Positions 18,597 through 27,071 are shown, counted from the stretch's first letter. The stretch: DNA of 45,892 nt from Bacillota bacterium (GCA_023441625.1 JAEZOA010000101.1:1-45892); one strand, 5' to 3'. The notes: generated by a model from the sequence alone, not told the origin. Translations and numbers: made by a program.

Positions 18597-18642
18597 CTTG
18601 TAAAGTGTGTGTTTAGTCAAAAACTAAAGAAAGGAGCCTCAC

Positions 18643-19284
18643 ATGGAGGAAAAACTAACACGCCATGAGCGGGAGATGATGCATAACCGACAGACAATTC
18701 TCCAAACAGCAATTGACCTGTTCATGAAGCAGGGTTATGAGAATACGGCAATGGATGAAATATCCAAGGTTAGCGAATACACAAAAAGAACCGTTTATCG
18801 GTACTTCCCTTCGAAAGAGGATTTGTACTTCGCTGTCCTGTACGAAAGCCACAAAGTTCTTTTGGAGGATATGGCTAAAAGAATCTGCTCACCGAAAATC
18901 GGTATTGAAAAAATAAAGGTCGCCTGCGGTTGTTTCTATGACTTCTATAAAAACAACCGCCCCATCTTCGATATGATGGGCCAAATGAAGGCCATTCGCA
19001 GCAAAAAGGACACGGAGAACCTTCCAAATTTCCAGCGTTACACCGATTGCGTCGTGCAGATACACAAGCTTGTGATAGATGTGTTCTCCATGGCGCACGA
19101 CGATAAGACCATCCGTACTGACATCAATGCAAAGGAGCTCGGGTTCTCTGCCATCTTTGTCTTGGAAGGTTTTTTACATATGCTCAATCTGATGGGTGAC
19201 CGTTTTACTATGAATTTCGGCCTCGATGAAGAGAAGTTTGCGGAAACGACCATGACGCTGATTTTTCAGATATTTAAGGAGTGA
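18643..19284 (+). CDS. TetR/AcrR-family transcriptional regulator
   Basis: The 213-residue protein has the N-terminal TetR_N helix-turn-helix (about residues 12-58): ILQTAIDLFMKQGYENTAM, DEISKVSEYTKRTVYRYF and PSKEDLYFAVL are the expected landmarks. The C-terminal two thirds are helical, as for a ligand-binding and dimerisation domain. AAAGGAG precedes ATG by seven bases. The stop TGA is followed 35 bases later by the TraB-type gene, so the two are one transcript from the promoter at 18559. The bases are visibly more GC-rich than the surroundings (31 of 60 at 19081-19140 by hand count), which suggests horizontal acquisition. The ligand is unknown. Confidence 0.88.
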   Translation: MEEKLTRHEREMMHNRQTILQTAIDLFMKQGYENTAMDEISKVSEYTKRTVYRYFPSKEDLYFAVLYESHKVLLEDMAKRICSPKIGIEKIKVACGCFYDFYKNNRPIFDMMGQMKAIRSKKDTENLPNFQRYTDCVVQIHKLVIDVFSMAHDDKTIRTDINAKELGFSAIFVLEGFLHMLNLMGDRFTMNFGLDEEKFAETTMTLIFQIFKE

Positions 19285-19319
19285 TACAATATAATATTAA
19301 ATTTCAAAGGAGTTTTTAT

Positions 19320-20480
19320 ATGTTAGATACCACATCACGTGTACAGCTTGGCGAAAAGGAGATTATTCTTGTACCTACTGCTCACGTCTCACAAAAAAGC
19401 GTAGAGCTTGTAAAACAGGTTATTGAGCAGGAAAGGCCTGATAGCGTATGTGTCGAGTTGGACGACAAACGCTATGCGAATATAAAAAACCCAAAGGCAT
19501 GGGAACAAACGGATATTATTAAAGTGGTAAAGACTGGCCGTGTTGGGTTTATGCTTGCCAATCTCGCCCTAAGTTCTTACCAAAAGAAACTTGCAAAGAA
19601 GTTGGAAACCACTGTGGGTGGTGAAATGTTGCAAGGAATTAGTAGTGCAGAGGAGGTCGGAGCCGAGCTTGTACTGGCCGATCGGGACATTCAAACCACG
19701 TTCCTGCGTATCTGGCGTAAATTCAGCCTCTGGGAAAAATGTAAAATGTTGACCAGTATTTTCTTCCAGTTTGACGATAAGGAAGAAATTAACGAAGAGG
19801 GCCTTACTCAGCTCCTCGAAAGCGATATGCTCCAAGGTATGTTGTCCGATATGAAGAAAGAATTCCCTAAAATTGGAGAGATACTAATTCACGAGCGCGA
19901 TCAGTATCTCTCCGATAAAATTAAGAATGCGCCCGGTACTAAAGTCGTAGCAGTGCTTGGAGCAGCGCACGTCCCAGGCATTATGGAGGAAATACACAAA
20001 AGTATCGACCTTGAAGAAATATCAACGGTTCCCAAGAAAAAGTCCATCGGTAAAATCATCGGATGGGCCATTCCGCTATGCATTATTGGCTTGCTCGTTT
20101 ATGGGTTTGTAAACGGTATGCAGAACGGGTTCGCTCAGCTTGGCACATGGGTTTTGTGGACTGGATGTCTTGCCGCCATATTCACACTACTTTGCTTGGG
20201 TCATCCTTTGAGTATCATTACCTCGTTCATAACCGCACCATTTACTGCGCTGCACCCGCTCTTAGCGGTCGGATGGTTCACCGGACTGGTGCAGGCAAGC
20301 GTGCAAAAGCCCACCGTACAAGACCTGCATGATGTCCAAACGGACATCTTCCGGTTAAAGGGCTTCATGAAAAACCGCGTATTGAAAGTTCTAATGGTCG
20401 TTATATTTGCAAATATTGGAGCTTCCATCGGCACCTTCATTGCCGGAGCCGATCTTATAAAGAATCTGTTTGGATTATAA
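19320..20480 (+). CDS. TraB/PrgY-family membrane protein
   Basis: I start at ATG 19320 because AAAGGAG lies eight bases upstream; an in-frame GTG at 19281 has no support. The 386-residue product has the N-terminal TraB domain: IILVPTAHVSQKSVELV, RPDSVCVELDDKRY and, near residue 215, VVAVLGAAHVPGI. The last third is membrane-embedded with several hydrophobic segments (WAIPLCIIGLLVYGF, LGTWVLWTGCLAAIF, the TSFITAPFTALHPL region, and VLMVVIFANIGASIGTF at the end). Enterococcal PrgY/TraB lowers self-produced sex-pheromone activity; chromosomal homologues in bacteria and archaea lack an assigned role. It is co-transcribed with the TetR gene and shares its higher GC content. Confidence 0.88.
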   Translation: MLDTTSRVQLGEKEIILVPTAHVSQKSVELVKQVIEQERPDSVCVELDDKRYANIKNPKAWEQTDIIKVVKTGRVGFMLANLALSSYQKKLAKKLETTVGGEMLQGISSAEEVGAELVLADRDIQTTFLRIWRKFSLWEKCKMLTSIFFQFDDKEEINEEGLTQLLESDMLQGMLSDMKKEFPKIGEILIHERDQYLSDKIKNAPGTKVVAVLGAAHVPGIMEEIHKSIDLEEISTVPKKKSIGKIIGWAIPLCIIGLLVYGFVNGMQNGFAQLGTWVLWTGCLAAIFTLLCLGHPLSIITSFITAPFTALHPLLAVGWFTGLVQASVQKPTVQDLHDVQTDIFRLKGFMKNRVLKVLMVVIFANIGASIGTFIAGADLIKNLFGL

Positions 20481-20485
20481 ACCCT

Positions 20486-20513
20486 GCCCCGCTTTGCACT
20501 ATCGGAGCGGGGC
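20486..20513 (+). terminator. terminator hairpin after the TraB-type gene
   Basis: GCCCCGCT (20486-20493) pairs with AGCGGGGC (20506-20513) around a 12-base loop, immediately after the stop. The T run is weak, so efficiency is uncertain. Confidence 0.65.
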
Positions 20514-20637
20514 TTCACTATATAAATAACCGTTAAATAAGACCGAAACCCTTATATTATTGGCTTTTCCGAATATAAATGTAATAAAATCCACCCATGA
20601 TAGGTGACTTTCCTTGTACCAAAGTTTGTCCTTTGAT

Positions 20638-20687
20638 ATGGTCAGAGTGAGAGGACTTTGAACAGAGGTTCAAGTCCTGATTTTTTT
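20638..20687. pseudogene. degenerate copy of tRNA-Pro 3' end, now part of a terminator hairpin
   Basis: Bases 20638-20663 repeat the 3' end of the neighbouring tRNA-Pro (20725-20749) with one substitution and one extra T. Directly after it, 20668-20678 (GTTCAAGTCCT) is an inverted copy of the same T-arm sequence, so 20652-20663 and 20668-20678 form a hairpin followed by seven T on the plus strand. This looks like an integration or recombination scar that now resembles a plus-strand terminator. Confidence 0.6.
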
Positions 20688-20691
20688 GTAC

Positions 20692-20723
20692 AAAAAAAGA
20701 AGAACCTAATGTTCTTCTTTTTT
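20692..20723 (-). terminator. bidirectional terminator after tRNA-Pro
   Basis: GAAGAAC and GTTCTTC form the core of a stem with A and T runs on both flanks and a 5-base loop; it starts three bases beyond the tRNA 3' CCA on the minus strand. Confidence 0.85.
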
Positions 20724-20725
20724 AA

Positions 20726-20801
20726 TGGTCGGAGTGAGAGGACTTGAACCTCCAGCATCTTGGTCCCAAACCAAGCGCGCTGCCAATTGCGCTACACCCC
20801 G
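20726..20801 (-). tRNA. tRNA-Pro(UGG)
   Basis: On the minus strand the cloverleaf is complete: acceptor CGGGGTG pairs with CACTCCG, the D-arm has GCGCAATTGGCAGCGC, the anticodon stem-loop CTTGG-TTTGGGA-CCAAG carries anticodon TGG, and the T-arm has GGTTCAAGTCC. The discriminator A and an encoded CCA (20726-20728) follow. It stands alone, with a terminator directly downstream. Confidence 0.95.
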
Positions 20802-21121
20802 AAAAAACATATAACTTTTGTCAAGTGTTACACCTATGTCCTCTAAAGTCAAAACAGCACTTTGTCTCACAAGTGCAAAAGTATTGTACTATAGCACAAA
20901 AATATAATCAATGTTTGTTTTATATCTCCATATTAATTTATCGCAATAATCCTTTGTTTTTCTCACACTTACGTCACTTTATTATCCCATATACAAAATA
21001 ACAATAAATATCCAAGACAACACAGCCTACAACCAAACTCTCCAAGTGGTTTATGGAGTAATTATGTTAGTTAATATTCGGTATAATACACAGACGTAAC
21101 AAAATTGAAATGTTATTTGAC

Positions 21122-21150
21122 TTGATACGTCATGGTAGTTTTTCTATAAT
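21122..21150 (+). promoter_or_regulatory. sigma-A promoter of the TtcA-like gene
   Basis: TTGATA (21122-21127), 17-base spacer and TATAAT (21145-21150), giving a short leader of about 20 nt before the GTG start. Confidence 0.8.
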
Positions 21151-21176
21151 GAAGTAAGCCCTGTTGGAAAGGAGTG

Positions 21177-21893
21177 GTGAATATACAACGTATTTTAGGA
21201 CAGGTAAGAAGAGCCATTCAAGACTACAATATGATAGAAGATGGTGACAAAATTGCAATAGGTGTAAGCGGCGGAAAAGATAGTATGACCCTACTTACTG
21301 CGCTGCGACAACTACAAAATTTCTATCCGAAAAAATTTGAACTTGAGGCAATCAGCCTTACTATGGGTATAGGGAATGTCGATTTCACCCCAGTAGCACA
21401 GTACTGTGGCCATATAGGCGTTAATTATACGGTTGAAGAAACTAATATTGGTAAAATTATTTTTGAAATACGGCAGGAACAGAATCCCTGTTCAATGTGT
21501 GCAAACCTTAGAAGGGGATCTCTTCATAATATTTCAAAGAAGTTAGGCTGCAACAAAGTAGCACTTGGACACCATAAGGATGACGCAATCGAAACATTAC
21601 TGCTTAGTACCTTTTATGAAGGAAGAATACATACATTTTCTCCTGTTACTTATCTTGACAAAAAAGACTTATACCTAATTCGCCCACTTATATATACTGA
21701 TGAAATACAGATTAAGACCCTTGCAACGTCAGAACAGTTTCCTATTGTAAAAAGTCCCTGTCACATAGACGGCAAAACTAAGCGTCAGTACATTAAAAAT
21801 TTAATTTATGAGCTTCAAAAGGAGAAAGCTGATATAAAGAGCAACCTCTTTGGAGCCATTAAGCGAGCTGAGATTGATGGCTGGCACGAATAA
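21177..21893 (+). CDS. TtcA-family PP-loop ATPase (tRNA thiolation type)
   Basis: The approximately 238-residue protein has the N-type ATP pyrophosphatase loop SGGKDSMTLL (about residues 31-40). Three cysteines match the iron-sulfur ligands of TtcA: CSMC (residues 105 and 108) and SPC (195). GHHKDDAIETLL is the second PP-loop family motif. E. coli TtcA (311 residues) makes 2-thiocytidine at tRNA position 32; this protein is shorter, as in many Firmicutes, so the exact target is less certain. The start is ambiguous: two adjacent GTG codons at 21174 and 21177 directly follow GGAAAGGAG, leaving unusually short spacing; I chose the second. It has its own promoter at 21122-21150. Confidence 0.82.
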   Translation: MNIQRILGQVRRAIQDYNMIEDGDKIAIGVSGGKDSMTLLTALRQLQNFYPKKFELEAISLTMGIGNVDFTPVAQYCGHIGVNYTVEETNIGKIIFEIRQEQNPCSMCANLRRGSLHNISKKLGCNKVALGHHKDDAIETLLLSTFYEGRIHTFSPVTYLDKKDLYLIRPLIYTDEIQIKTLATSEQFPIVKSPCHIDGKTKRQYIKNLIYELQKEKADIKSNLFGAIKRAEIDGWHE

Positions 21894-21960
21894 TTAAAGT
21901 TAAGCTGTAGGTATTGCTAGTAATTCCTACAAAATATTTTTGTTGGGGGTAAGAAAATTA

Positions 21961-24801
21961 ATGAATAAATACATAAGAAAAACTCTGGCACTTATACTGG
22001 TGTTAGCTATTTTACTGATTTCTTTTACTACTAATGTGTTTGCTTCACCGAAAGTTATTAATGAAACTGTGGAAAAGCAGAATATTACCTCTGGAGTTGT
22101 TCTGGAGAAGTATAATACCTTCACTAATAGTGGCTGGATTAGATCCGATGTGCTTAGGGTAGATTTATCAAATGAGAATGTTAAGGTGGATAGCCTTATT
22201 AATAAGGATTCAGTAACCAAAGTAACCACTGTAAAAAATCTTGCTAAGAACAGTGGTGCTATTGCTGCTGTAAATGGAAGCTTCTTTGATTTAAAAGCTG
22301 GTGATGTATATGGACCAGTTATGTCTTCTGGTGAGTTTGATGTAGCTCTTTCTGGTTATAATAACCAAATGGCCACCTTTTCGCTAGATGAATTAAATAA
22401 TGCACTATATGCATATTGGGATACAAAGGTTGAGTTAATAACTCCTCTTGGTGAAAGAAAACCCATTGCAGCCTATAATAGATACAACGGCAACTACAAT
22501 ATGAACATGTATATCGTGGATTCTAAATGGGGTAAAACCTCTCCTGGCGTTTCAGCCAAATACCCTAATTGGTTGGAAATGGTTGTGGAAAATGGTGTTG
22601 TAAAGGAATTCAGAGAAAATATGACAGGAGTTAAAATCCCTGATAACGGATATGTTGTTATGGCTACCTTTGGTCAGCAAAAAGACCTTATTAACAATTT
22701 TAAAGTAGGGGATTCAGTTGAGTTTGATATTACATTGAATGTAGATAAAAGTAATATGAAGATGGCTTTAACAGGAGGAACTCTCCTTGTTCAAAATGGA
22801 AAAGTCGTTCCAAAATTCACACATGTAGCTTCCAGTAATAGAGACCCTAGAACAGCAGTAGGCACTTCTGCTGATGGTAAGACTCTAATAATTGTATCTG
22901 TTGATGGCAGATCTAATACCAGTATTGGAATGACTCAGGCAGAATTAGCAGAATACATGATAAAATTAGGCTGTGCTAATGCTATCAATTATGATGGTGG
23001 CGGTTCTACAACAATGGTTGCAAGATTAGCTGGAACAACTGGACTCAGCACAGTAAACAAACCTTCTGAAGGCTATGAAAGAGGTGTCTCAGCATCTCTC
23101 GGAGTTTTTTCAGTTGCACCAAAGGGCCCTGTAGATACGCTTCTTGTTACATCTTATGAAGAGAATGTTTTTGTTAATACTTCACGTGCCTTTACAGTAA
23201 AAGGCATAGATAAATATATGAATCCAGTTGAAATTAATTCAAATGATATTAAATGGTCTGTAACTGGTGTTGATGGTACCTTTAAAGGTAATATCTTTTA
23301 TCCCACCTCAGTAGGAGAGGCAGTTATTACCGCAAAGCTGGGCGATAATGTAGTTGGAACTTGCCCAATTAGTGTTTTAAGTGCTCCTGTTAAGCTAGAT
23401 TTAAATTATGATAAGCTAAATACTGAGGCTGGTAAATCCACTACCTTTACTTTAAAAGGTTGGAATAAGAACGGCTATAGTGCTAGCATTGTCGCTTCTC
23501 ATGCCAAATGGGGCGTAACTGGAAATGTTGGCACTGTTGCTAATAATGTTTTCACTGCGGCTGAAAAAGGCACTGGCTATGTTTCTGCTTCATATGCAGG
23601 TGTTTCAGTTTTTTGTCCAGTATCAATAAAGCAGCCAGGTGCCAAAAAGATTATTGAGGATTTTAGTTCAAATACAATGAAGCTTGATCTCTCCTCAAAG
23701 TATGTAACAGCAACCTATACGCAAGCTACAAATGTATATAAATCAGGACCTTATAGTGCAAAGTTAACCTATAACTTCACAAAGGATTTAAATAATAGCA
23801 GAGCCGCTTACATAAATCTTCCCAATGGAGGGCATACACTAGACTCTACTACAACAAAGCTTGGTATGTGGGTTTATAGTTCTGCTAAAAAGCCAGTTTG
23901 GATAGGCGCAATGGTATATGATAAAAAAGGAAATGTTCATTATAAGTACTTTTCAAAGGGTATAACCTGGACGGGATGGAAATACCTTGAGGTTTCTCTT
24001 AGTGATGTAACTAATCCAAGTAAACTTACAAAAATATATGCAGTTGAAGCAACAAAACAATCGGCATCTGGCAATTTATATTTTGATGACCTGACTATGG
24101 TATACTCTGGTTGTCCGGATGTTGCTCCAACTAAGACAACAAATAGTACTGTTCCTGTGGATCCTGACTATAACGAGCGTTCTGTTACTGGCTCAGATTC
24201 CTTAAGTTTTTCAGTTTTTGGTCAGTCCAAATCATACTCTGAAGCTACAAACAAAACTGAAATATCTATGCTTAATACTCTTGCAAATAGGATTAATAAA
24301 TATTTAGAGGCTTCTGTAGTGGTTGGTACAGATGATAACCTTTGGTCAAAAATAAATGTTCCTGTGATGTCAACAACTTCTGGCTATAAAGTTATTAACA
24401 AAAACGGCAACAGACTGATTCAACTTAAGACCACAAAGAGTAATAGCATGAGACTTACTGATTCAAATCAATGGTTCTGGTTTAAAGATCAGCTTAGTTC
24501 CTTTGAAGGTAATAACTTATTTGTATTCCTTGCAATAAAGCCCGATGACTTCAGTGATGCTCAGGAAGGTGCTCTTCTAAAGGAAACTCTTACAAATTAT
24601 AAGAAACAAAATCCCAATAAAAATGTTTGGGTATTTTATAGTGGCTCAACTAACTCAAGTTACATGGAACGTGGGGTTAAGTATATTTCTACAGCGGGCT
24701 TTAGTATCGATGGCTTCTCTGACAAGAATAAAAGTGCTGCAAAGTTTGTGACTGTTAAGGCAAAAGGTAATACAGTTACATATCAATTTAAGTCGTTTTA
24801 A
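21961..24801 (+). CDS. secreted phosphodiester glycosidase (NAGPA) domain protein with Ig-like and carbohydrate-binding-like modules
   Basis: Start at ATG 21961 is supported by a GGGGG site 11 bases upstream and a signal peptide (RKTLALILVLAILLISF, cleavage near VFA). In the 946-residue product the first 380 or so residues are a NAGPA/DUF2233 domain: AAVNGSFFDLKAGDVYGP, TAVGTSADGKTLIIVSVDGR and INYDGGGSTTMV are typical. NAGPA relatives cleave sugar-1-phosphodiesters such as those in wall polymers. Residues about 395-560 are two bacterial Ig-like (Big_2-type) domains; 565-720 resembles a jelly-roll carbohydrate-binding module (AKLTYNFTKDLNNSRAAYI, GNLYFDDLTMVYSG). The last 220 residues are of uncertain fold, with weak similarity in layout to phosphoesterase-like C-terminal domains of this family. 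It is probably an extracellular enzyme acting on wall or capsule glycans. Confidence 0.82.
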   Translation: MNKYIRKTLALILVLAILLISFTTNVFASPKVINETVEKQNITSGVVLEKYNTFTNSGWIRSDVLRVDLSNENVKVDSLINKDSVTKVTTVKNLAKNSGAIAAVNGSFFDLKAGDVYGPVMSSGEFDVALSGYNNQMATFSLDELNNALYAYWDTKVELITPLGERKPIAAYNRYNGNYNMNMYIVDSKWGKTSPGVSAKYPNWLEMVVENGVVKEFRENMTGVKIPDNGYVVMATFGQQKDLINNFKVGDSVEFDITLNVDKSNMKMALTGGTLLVQNGKVVPKFTHVASSNRDPRTAVGTSADGKTLIIVSVDGRSNTSIGMTQAELAEYMIKLGCANAINYDGGGSTTMVARLAGTTGLSTVNKPSEGYERGVSASLGVFSVAPKGPVDTLLVTSYEENVFVNTSRAFTVKGIDKYMNPVEINSNDIKWSVTGVDGTFKGNIFYPTSVGEAVITAKLGDNVVGTCPISVLSAPVKLDLNYDKLNTEAGKSTTFTLKGWNKNGYSASIVASHAKWGVTGNVGTVANNVFTAAEKGTGYVSASYAGVSVFCPVSIKQPGAKKIIEDFSSNTMKLDLSSKYVTATYTQATNVYKSGPYSAKLTYNFTKDLNNSRAAYINLPNGGHTLDSTTTKLGMWVYSSAKKPVWIGAMVYDKKGNVHYKYFSKGITWTGWKYLEVSLSDVTNPSKLTKIYAVEATKQSASGNLYFDDLTMVYSGCPDVAPTKTTNSTVPVDPDYNERSVTGSDSLSFSVFGQSKSYSEATNKTEISMLNTLANRINKYLEASVVVGTDDNLWSKINVPVMSTTSGYKVINKNGNRLIQLKTTKSNSMRLTDSNQWFWFKDQLSSFEGNNLFVFLAIKPDDFSDAQEGALLKETLTNYKKQNPNKNVWVFYSGSTNSSYMERGVKYISTAGFSIDGFSDKNKSAAKFVTVKAKGNTVTYQFKSF

Positions 24802-24843
24802 GTGTTAAAGCCATAAAGGCATGAATACATTAGTTTAATGTAA

Positions 24844-24878
24844 AAACAACGCAAGTTGGCAAGCCAATATTGCTTATG
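24844..24878 (-). repeat. 35-bp dyad repeat, single copy (locus 1 of 5)
   Basis: Reverse-oriented copy with core ATTGGC-TT-GCCAAC. On the minus strand it begins nine bases after the stem of the galU terminator at 24887-24914, so it is oriented like the other loci relative to transcription. Confidence 0.9.
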
Positions 24879-24886
24879 CTAAATAT

Positions 24887-24914
24887 AAAGCCGACGTTAA
24901 TCCGTCGGCTTTTG
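24887..24914 (-). terminator. bidirectional terminator between convergent NAGPA gene and galU
   Basis: AAAGCCGACG pairs with CGTCGGCTTT around a 6-base loop. A T run follows on the plus strand and a T/A-rich tail on the minus strand, so it can serve both convergent genes. Confidence 0.88.
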
Positions 24915-24943
24915 TATTGCCTTTCGTCTTTTACCTTGACTAC

Positions 24944-25816
24944 TTATGGCATCTGCTCTATTCTTTTTTTTAGGAAGACTGAGAACTCGTCCTTTAATTC
25001 CTCTCTCGAGAGTGCAAACTCAACTGTTGCTTTTAGAAAGCCTATTCTATCTCCAACATCGTATCTGTCACCTTCAAAATCAAAGGCATACATAGCCTCT
25101 CTTTCCATTAACTTCTCGAGAGCATCAGTTAACCATATTTCCCCATTTTTCCCCGGTGTAGCAGCCTCCAAAAATTCAAAAATTCTTGGTGAAATAATAT
25201 ATCTCCCTAATATCGCAATATTAGACGGAGTATGTTCGATTTCTGGTTTTTCAACTAAGCCTTTAACCTTATAAATTCTCTCATCAATCTGGGCCCCGGA
25301 AATTATTCCGTATTTGCTTACATCCTGAAGAGGAACCTTTTGCACTCCTAAGATAGTTGTTTGATATTCATTGTAAACATCGATGAGCTGCTTTATGCAC
25401 GGTTTTTTTGAATCAACTATATCGTCTCCAAGCATAACAGCAAAGGGTTCATCTCCTATAAAGGACTTTGCACAGTATATTGCATGTCCAAGACCTTTTG
25501 CTTCCTTTTGTCTTATATAATGTATATTGGCAATGTTAGATATACCCTCTACCACACTAAGCAGCTCTTGTTTTCCCTTTCTATGTAGCTCCTCCTCAAG
25601 TTCATAGGACTTATCAAAATGGTCCTCAATTGCTCTTTTGTTTCTACCAGAAATAATAAGTATATCCTCAATGCCCGCAGCAGCAGCTTCTTCAACTATA
25701 TACTGTATTGTAGGCTTATCTACAATAGGAATCATTTCCTTTGGCTGCGCTTTTGTTGCAGGTAGAAATCTAGTTCCAAGCCCTGCGGCCGGTATTATTG
25801 CTTTTCTTACGTTCAT
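24944..25816 (-). CDS. galU: GalU, UTP-glucose-1-phosphate uridylyltransferase
   Basis: I start at ATG 25816 (MNVRKAIIPAAGLGTRFLP): GTGGAGG lies just upstream, and the in-frame GTG at 25828 is part of that ribosome site. The 290-residue enzyme makes UDP-glucose from UTP and glucose-1-phosphate in the cytoplasm. Family signatures are the nucleotide loop AAGLGTRFLPATKAQPKEM, KPTIQYIVEEA, GLGHAIYCAK, MLGDDIV, VEKPEIEHTPSN and GEIWLTDAL. UDP-glucose feeds glycolipid, capsule and wall-polymer synthesis, consistent with the surface-glycan genes elsewhere in the window. Monocistronic. Confidence 0.96.
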   Translation of the reverse strand: MNVRKAIIPAAGLGTRFLPATKAQPKEMIPIVDKPTIQYIVEEAAAAGIEDILIISGRNKRAIEDHFDKSYELEEELHRKGKQELLSVVEGISNIANIHYIRQKEAKGLGHAIYCAKSFIGDEPFAVMLGDDIVDSKKPCIKQLIDVYNEYQTTILGVQKVPLQDVSKYGIISGAQIDERIYKVKGLVEKPEIEHTPSNIAILGRYIISPRIFEFLEAATPGKNGEIWLTDALEKLMEREAMYAFDFEGDRYDVGDRIGFLKATVEFALSREELKDEFSVFLKKRIEQMP

Positions 25817-25949
25817 AAAATCCTCCACAAGTACCTTATTATTTGATCGTATTCCAATTTTAACATATATCCCTTTCTTAAAACAAGTTTAGTAGGATTA
25901 ATATTCTCAACTTATTTCAAATTATTTTATTTTTTGTTATTATATGTAT

Positions 25950-25978
25950 TTGTGTTATGATTATATTGATGTTATACT
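25950..25978 (+). promoter_or_regulatory. probable promoter of the FMN riboswitch-ribU transcript
   Basis: TTGTGT (25950-25955), 17-base spacer, TATACT (25973-25978), with predicted start about 35 bases before the riboswitch. The -35 is imperfect. The rest of the 25829-26020 gap is AT-rich without other features. Confidence 0.5.
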
Positions 25979-26020
25979 AATAACAATACATAAATAGTAT
26001 TAATTAAATTTAATATGCGT

Positions 26021-26142
26021 ATCTTCAGGGCAGGGTTAGAATCCCTACCGGCGGTAATATGCACAAGTTGCATTAGCCCGCGAGCGAAAGCAGACATGGT
26101 GAGATCCCATGGCCGACAGTACAGTCTGGATGGAAGAAGAAT
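26021..26142 (+). promoter_or_regulatory. FMN riboswitch (RFN element)
   Basis: The conserved RFN landmarks appear in order: ATCTTCAGGGCAGGGT, ATCCCTACCGGCGGTAA, AGCCCGCGAGCG, GGTGAGATCCCATGGCC, GACAGT and AGTCTGGATGGAAGAAGA. The outer helix closes the element. A terminator hairpin 27 bases downstream is the expression platform, and the gene that follows is a riboflavin transporter, as expected. Confidence 0.98.
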
Positions 26143-26168
26143 TGGCATTGTGTATTTGCCTACTTGTT

Positions 26169-26202
26169 GCCCTGTGAATTATATTCACAGGGCTTTTGTA
26201 TT
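26169..26202 (+). terminator. riboswitch-controlled terminator
   Basis: GCCCTGTGAAT and ATTCACAGGGC form an 11-bp stem with a very short loop, followed by TTTTG and more T. It sits between the RFN element and ribU and should form when FMN is bound. Confidence 0.9.
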
Positions 26203-26204
26203 AA

Positions 26205-26239
26205 CATAAGCATTTTTGGCTTGCCAACTTGCGTTGTTT
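26205..26239 (+). repeat. 35-bp dyad repeat, single copy (locus 2 of 5), inside the ribU leader
   Basis: Full-length copy with core TTTGGC-TT-GCCAAC starting 12 bases after the riboswitch terminator stem and ending 67 bases before the ribU ATG. Confidence 0.9.
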
Positions 26240-26306
26240 TTCTTTCATGCAAATATTAGTTATCCATACGCATCTAAAATTATCTAATCTAAGGGGGATT
26301 TTTTGT

Positions 26307-26855
26307 ATGACTAGAAGTAAAATTAAGAAACTTACCACGTTGGGAATTTTGATTGCTATTTCCATTGTCCTTATTTTAATACTAAGGATTCCATTTCCAA
26401 CAGCGCCCTTTCTGGAATATGACGCAGGTGACATCCCTATCCTGATTGGCGGCTTCATTTTCGGTCCATTAGCAGGTATTGTTATAACTATTATTGCATC
26501 AGTAGTCCAAGCACTTACAGTCAGCAGTGCCAATGGATGGCTTGGCTGCTTTATGCACATTTTTTCTACTTCAGCTCTTGTAGGTATCTCAGCATTAATC
26601 TACTCTAAGAAAAAAACATTGAAAAGAGCTATAATAGGTTTAGTTTTGGGTAGTTTATCCGCAACAATAATAATGCTTGGCCTTAATCTTATTATGAATC
26701 CAATTTTTTATGGTATGACTGTTGAACAAGTTGCCAAGCTCATACTTCCTGCCCTTTTACCATTTAATCTTATGAAGGCTGGGATTAACTCCTTAATAAC
26801 TCTATTAATTTATAAGTCAGCAGGAAAGCTTTTGAAACGTATTGCCGAAAAATAA
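26307..26855 (+). CDS. ribU: RibU-type ECF transporter S component (riboflavin uptake)
   Basis: ATG 26307 is chosen because AAGGGGG lies 9-10 bases upstream; the frame is open further upstream through the repeat, but without a ribosome site. The 182-residue product has about six hydrophobic segments and the ECF S-component landmarks FPTAPFLEYDAGDIPIL and GFIFGPLAGIVITIIASVVQAL near residues 35-75, with SANGWLGCFMHI after them. It binds riboflavin in the membrane and would work with a shared ECF energising module encoded elsewhere. The FMN riboswitch upstream independently supports the substrate. Confidence 0.92.
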   Translation: MTRSKIKKLTTLGILIAISIVLILILRIPFPTAPFLEYDAGDIPILIGGFIFGPLAGIVITIIASVVQALTVSSANGWLGCFMHIFSTSALVGISALIYSKKKTLKRAIIGLVLGSLSATIIMLGLNLIMNPIFYGMTVEQVAKLILPALLPFNLMKAGINSLITLLIYKSAGKLLKRIAEK

Positions 26856-27071
26856 TAGCTTTAGATTTTCTATTCTAGTTTTAGGGAAATATGGGGTAAT
26901 GCTACTAATTATCTACATTAATTAATATTATTATCATGTAAATTTATTAAAAAGTTAGAATTACGTATTTACAATAAAATGAATAGCACGTATTATAATA
27001 CTAATATCTCTTTTTTAATACCCAGTTGATAGTAATTTTATTAATGTGATAATTGCGGGGGTGATATTATT

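Noticed and set aside
20063..20332. Out-of-frame open frame within the TraB-type gene
   Set aside because: It lies wholly inside a well-supported gene in another frame, in a GC-richer stretch where shadow frames are common.
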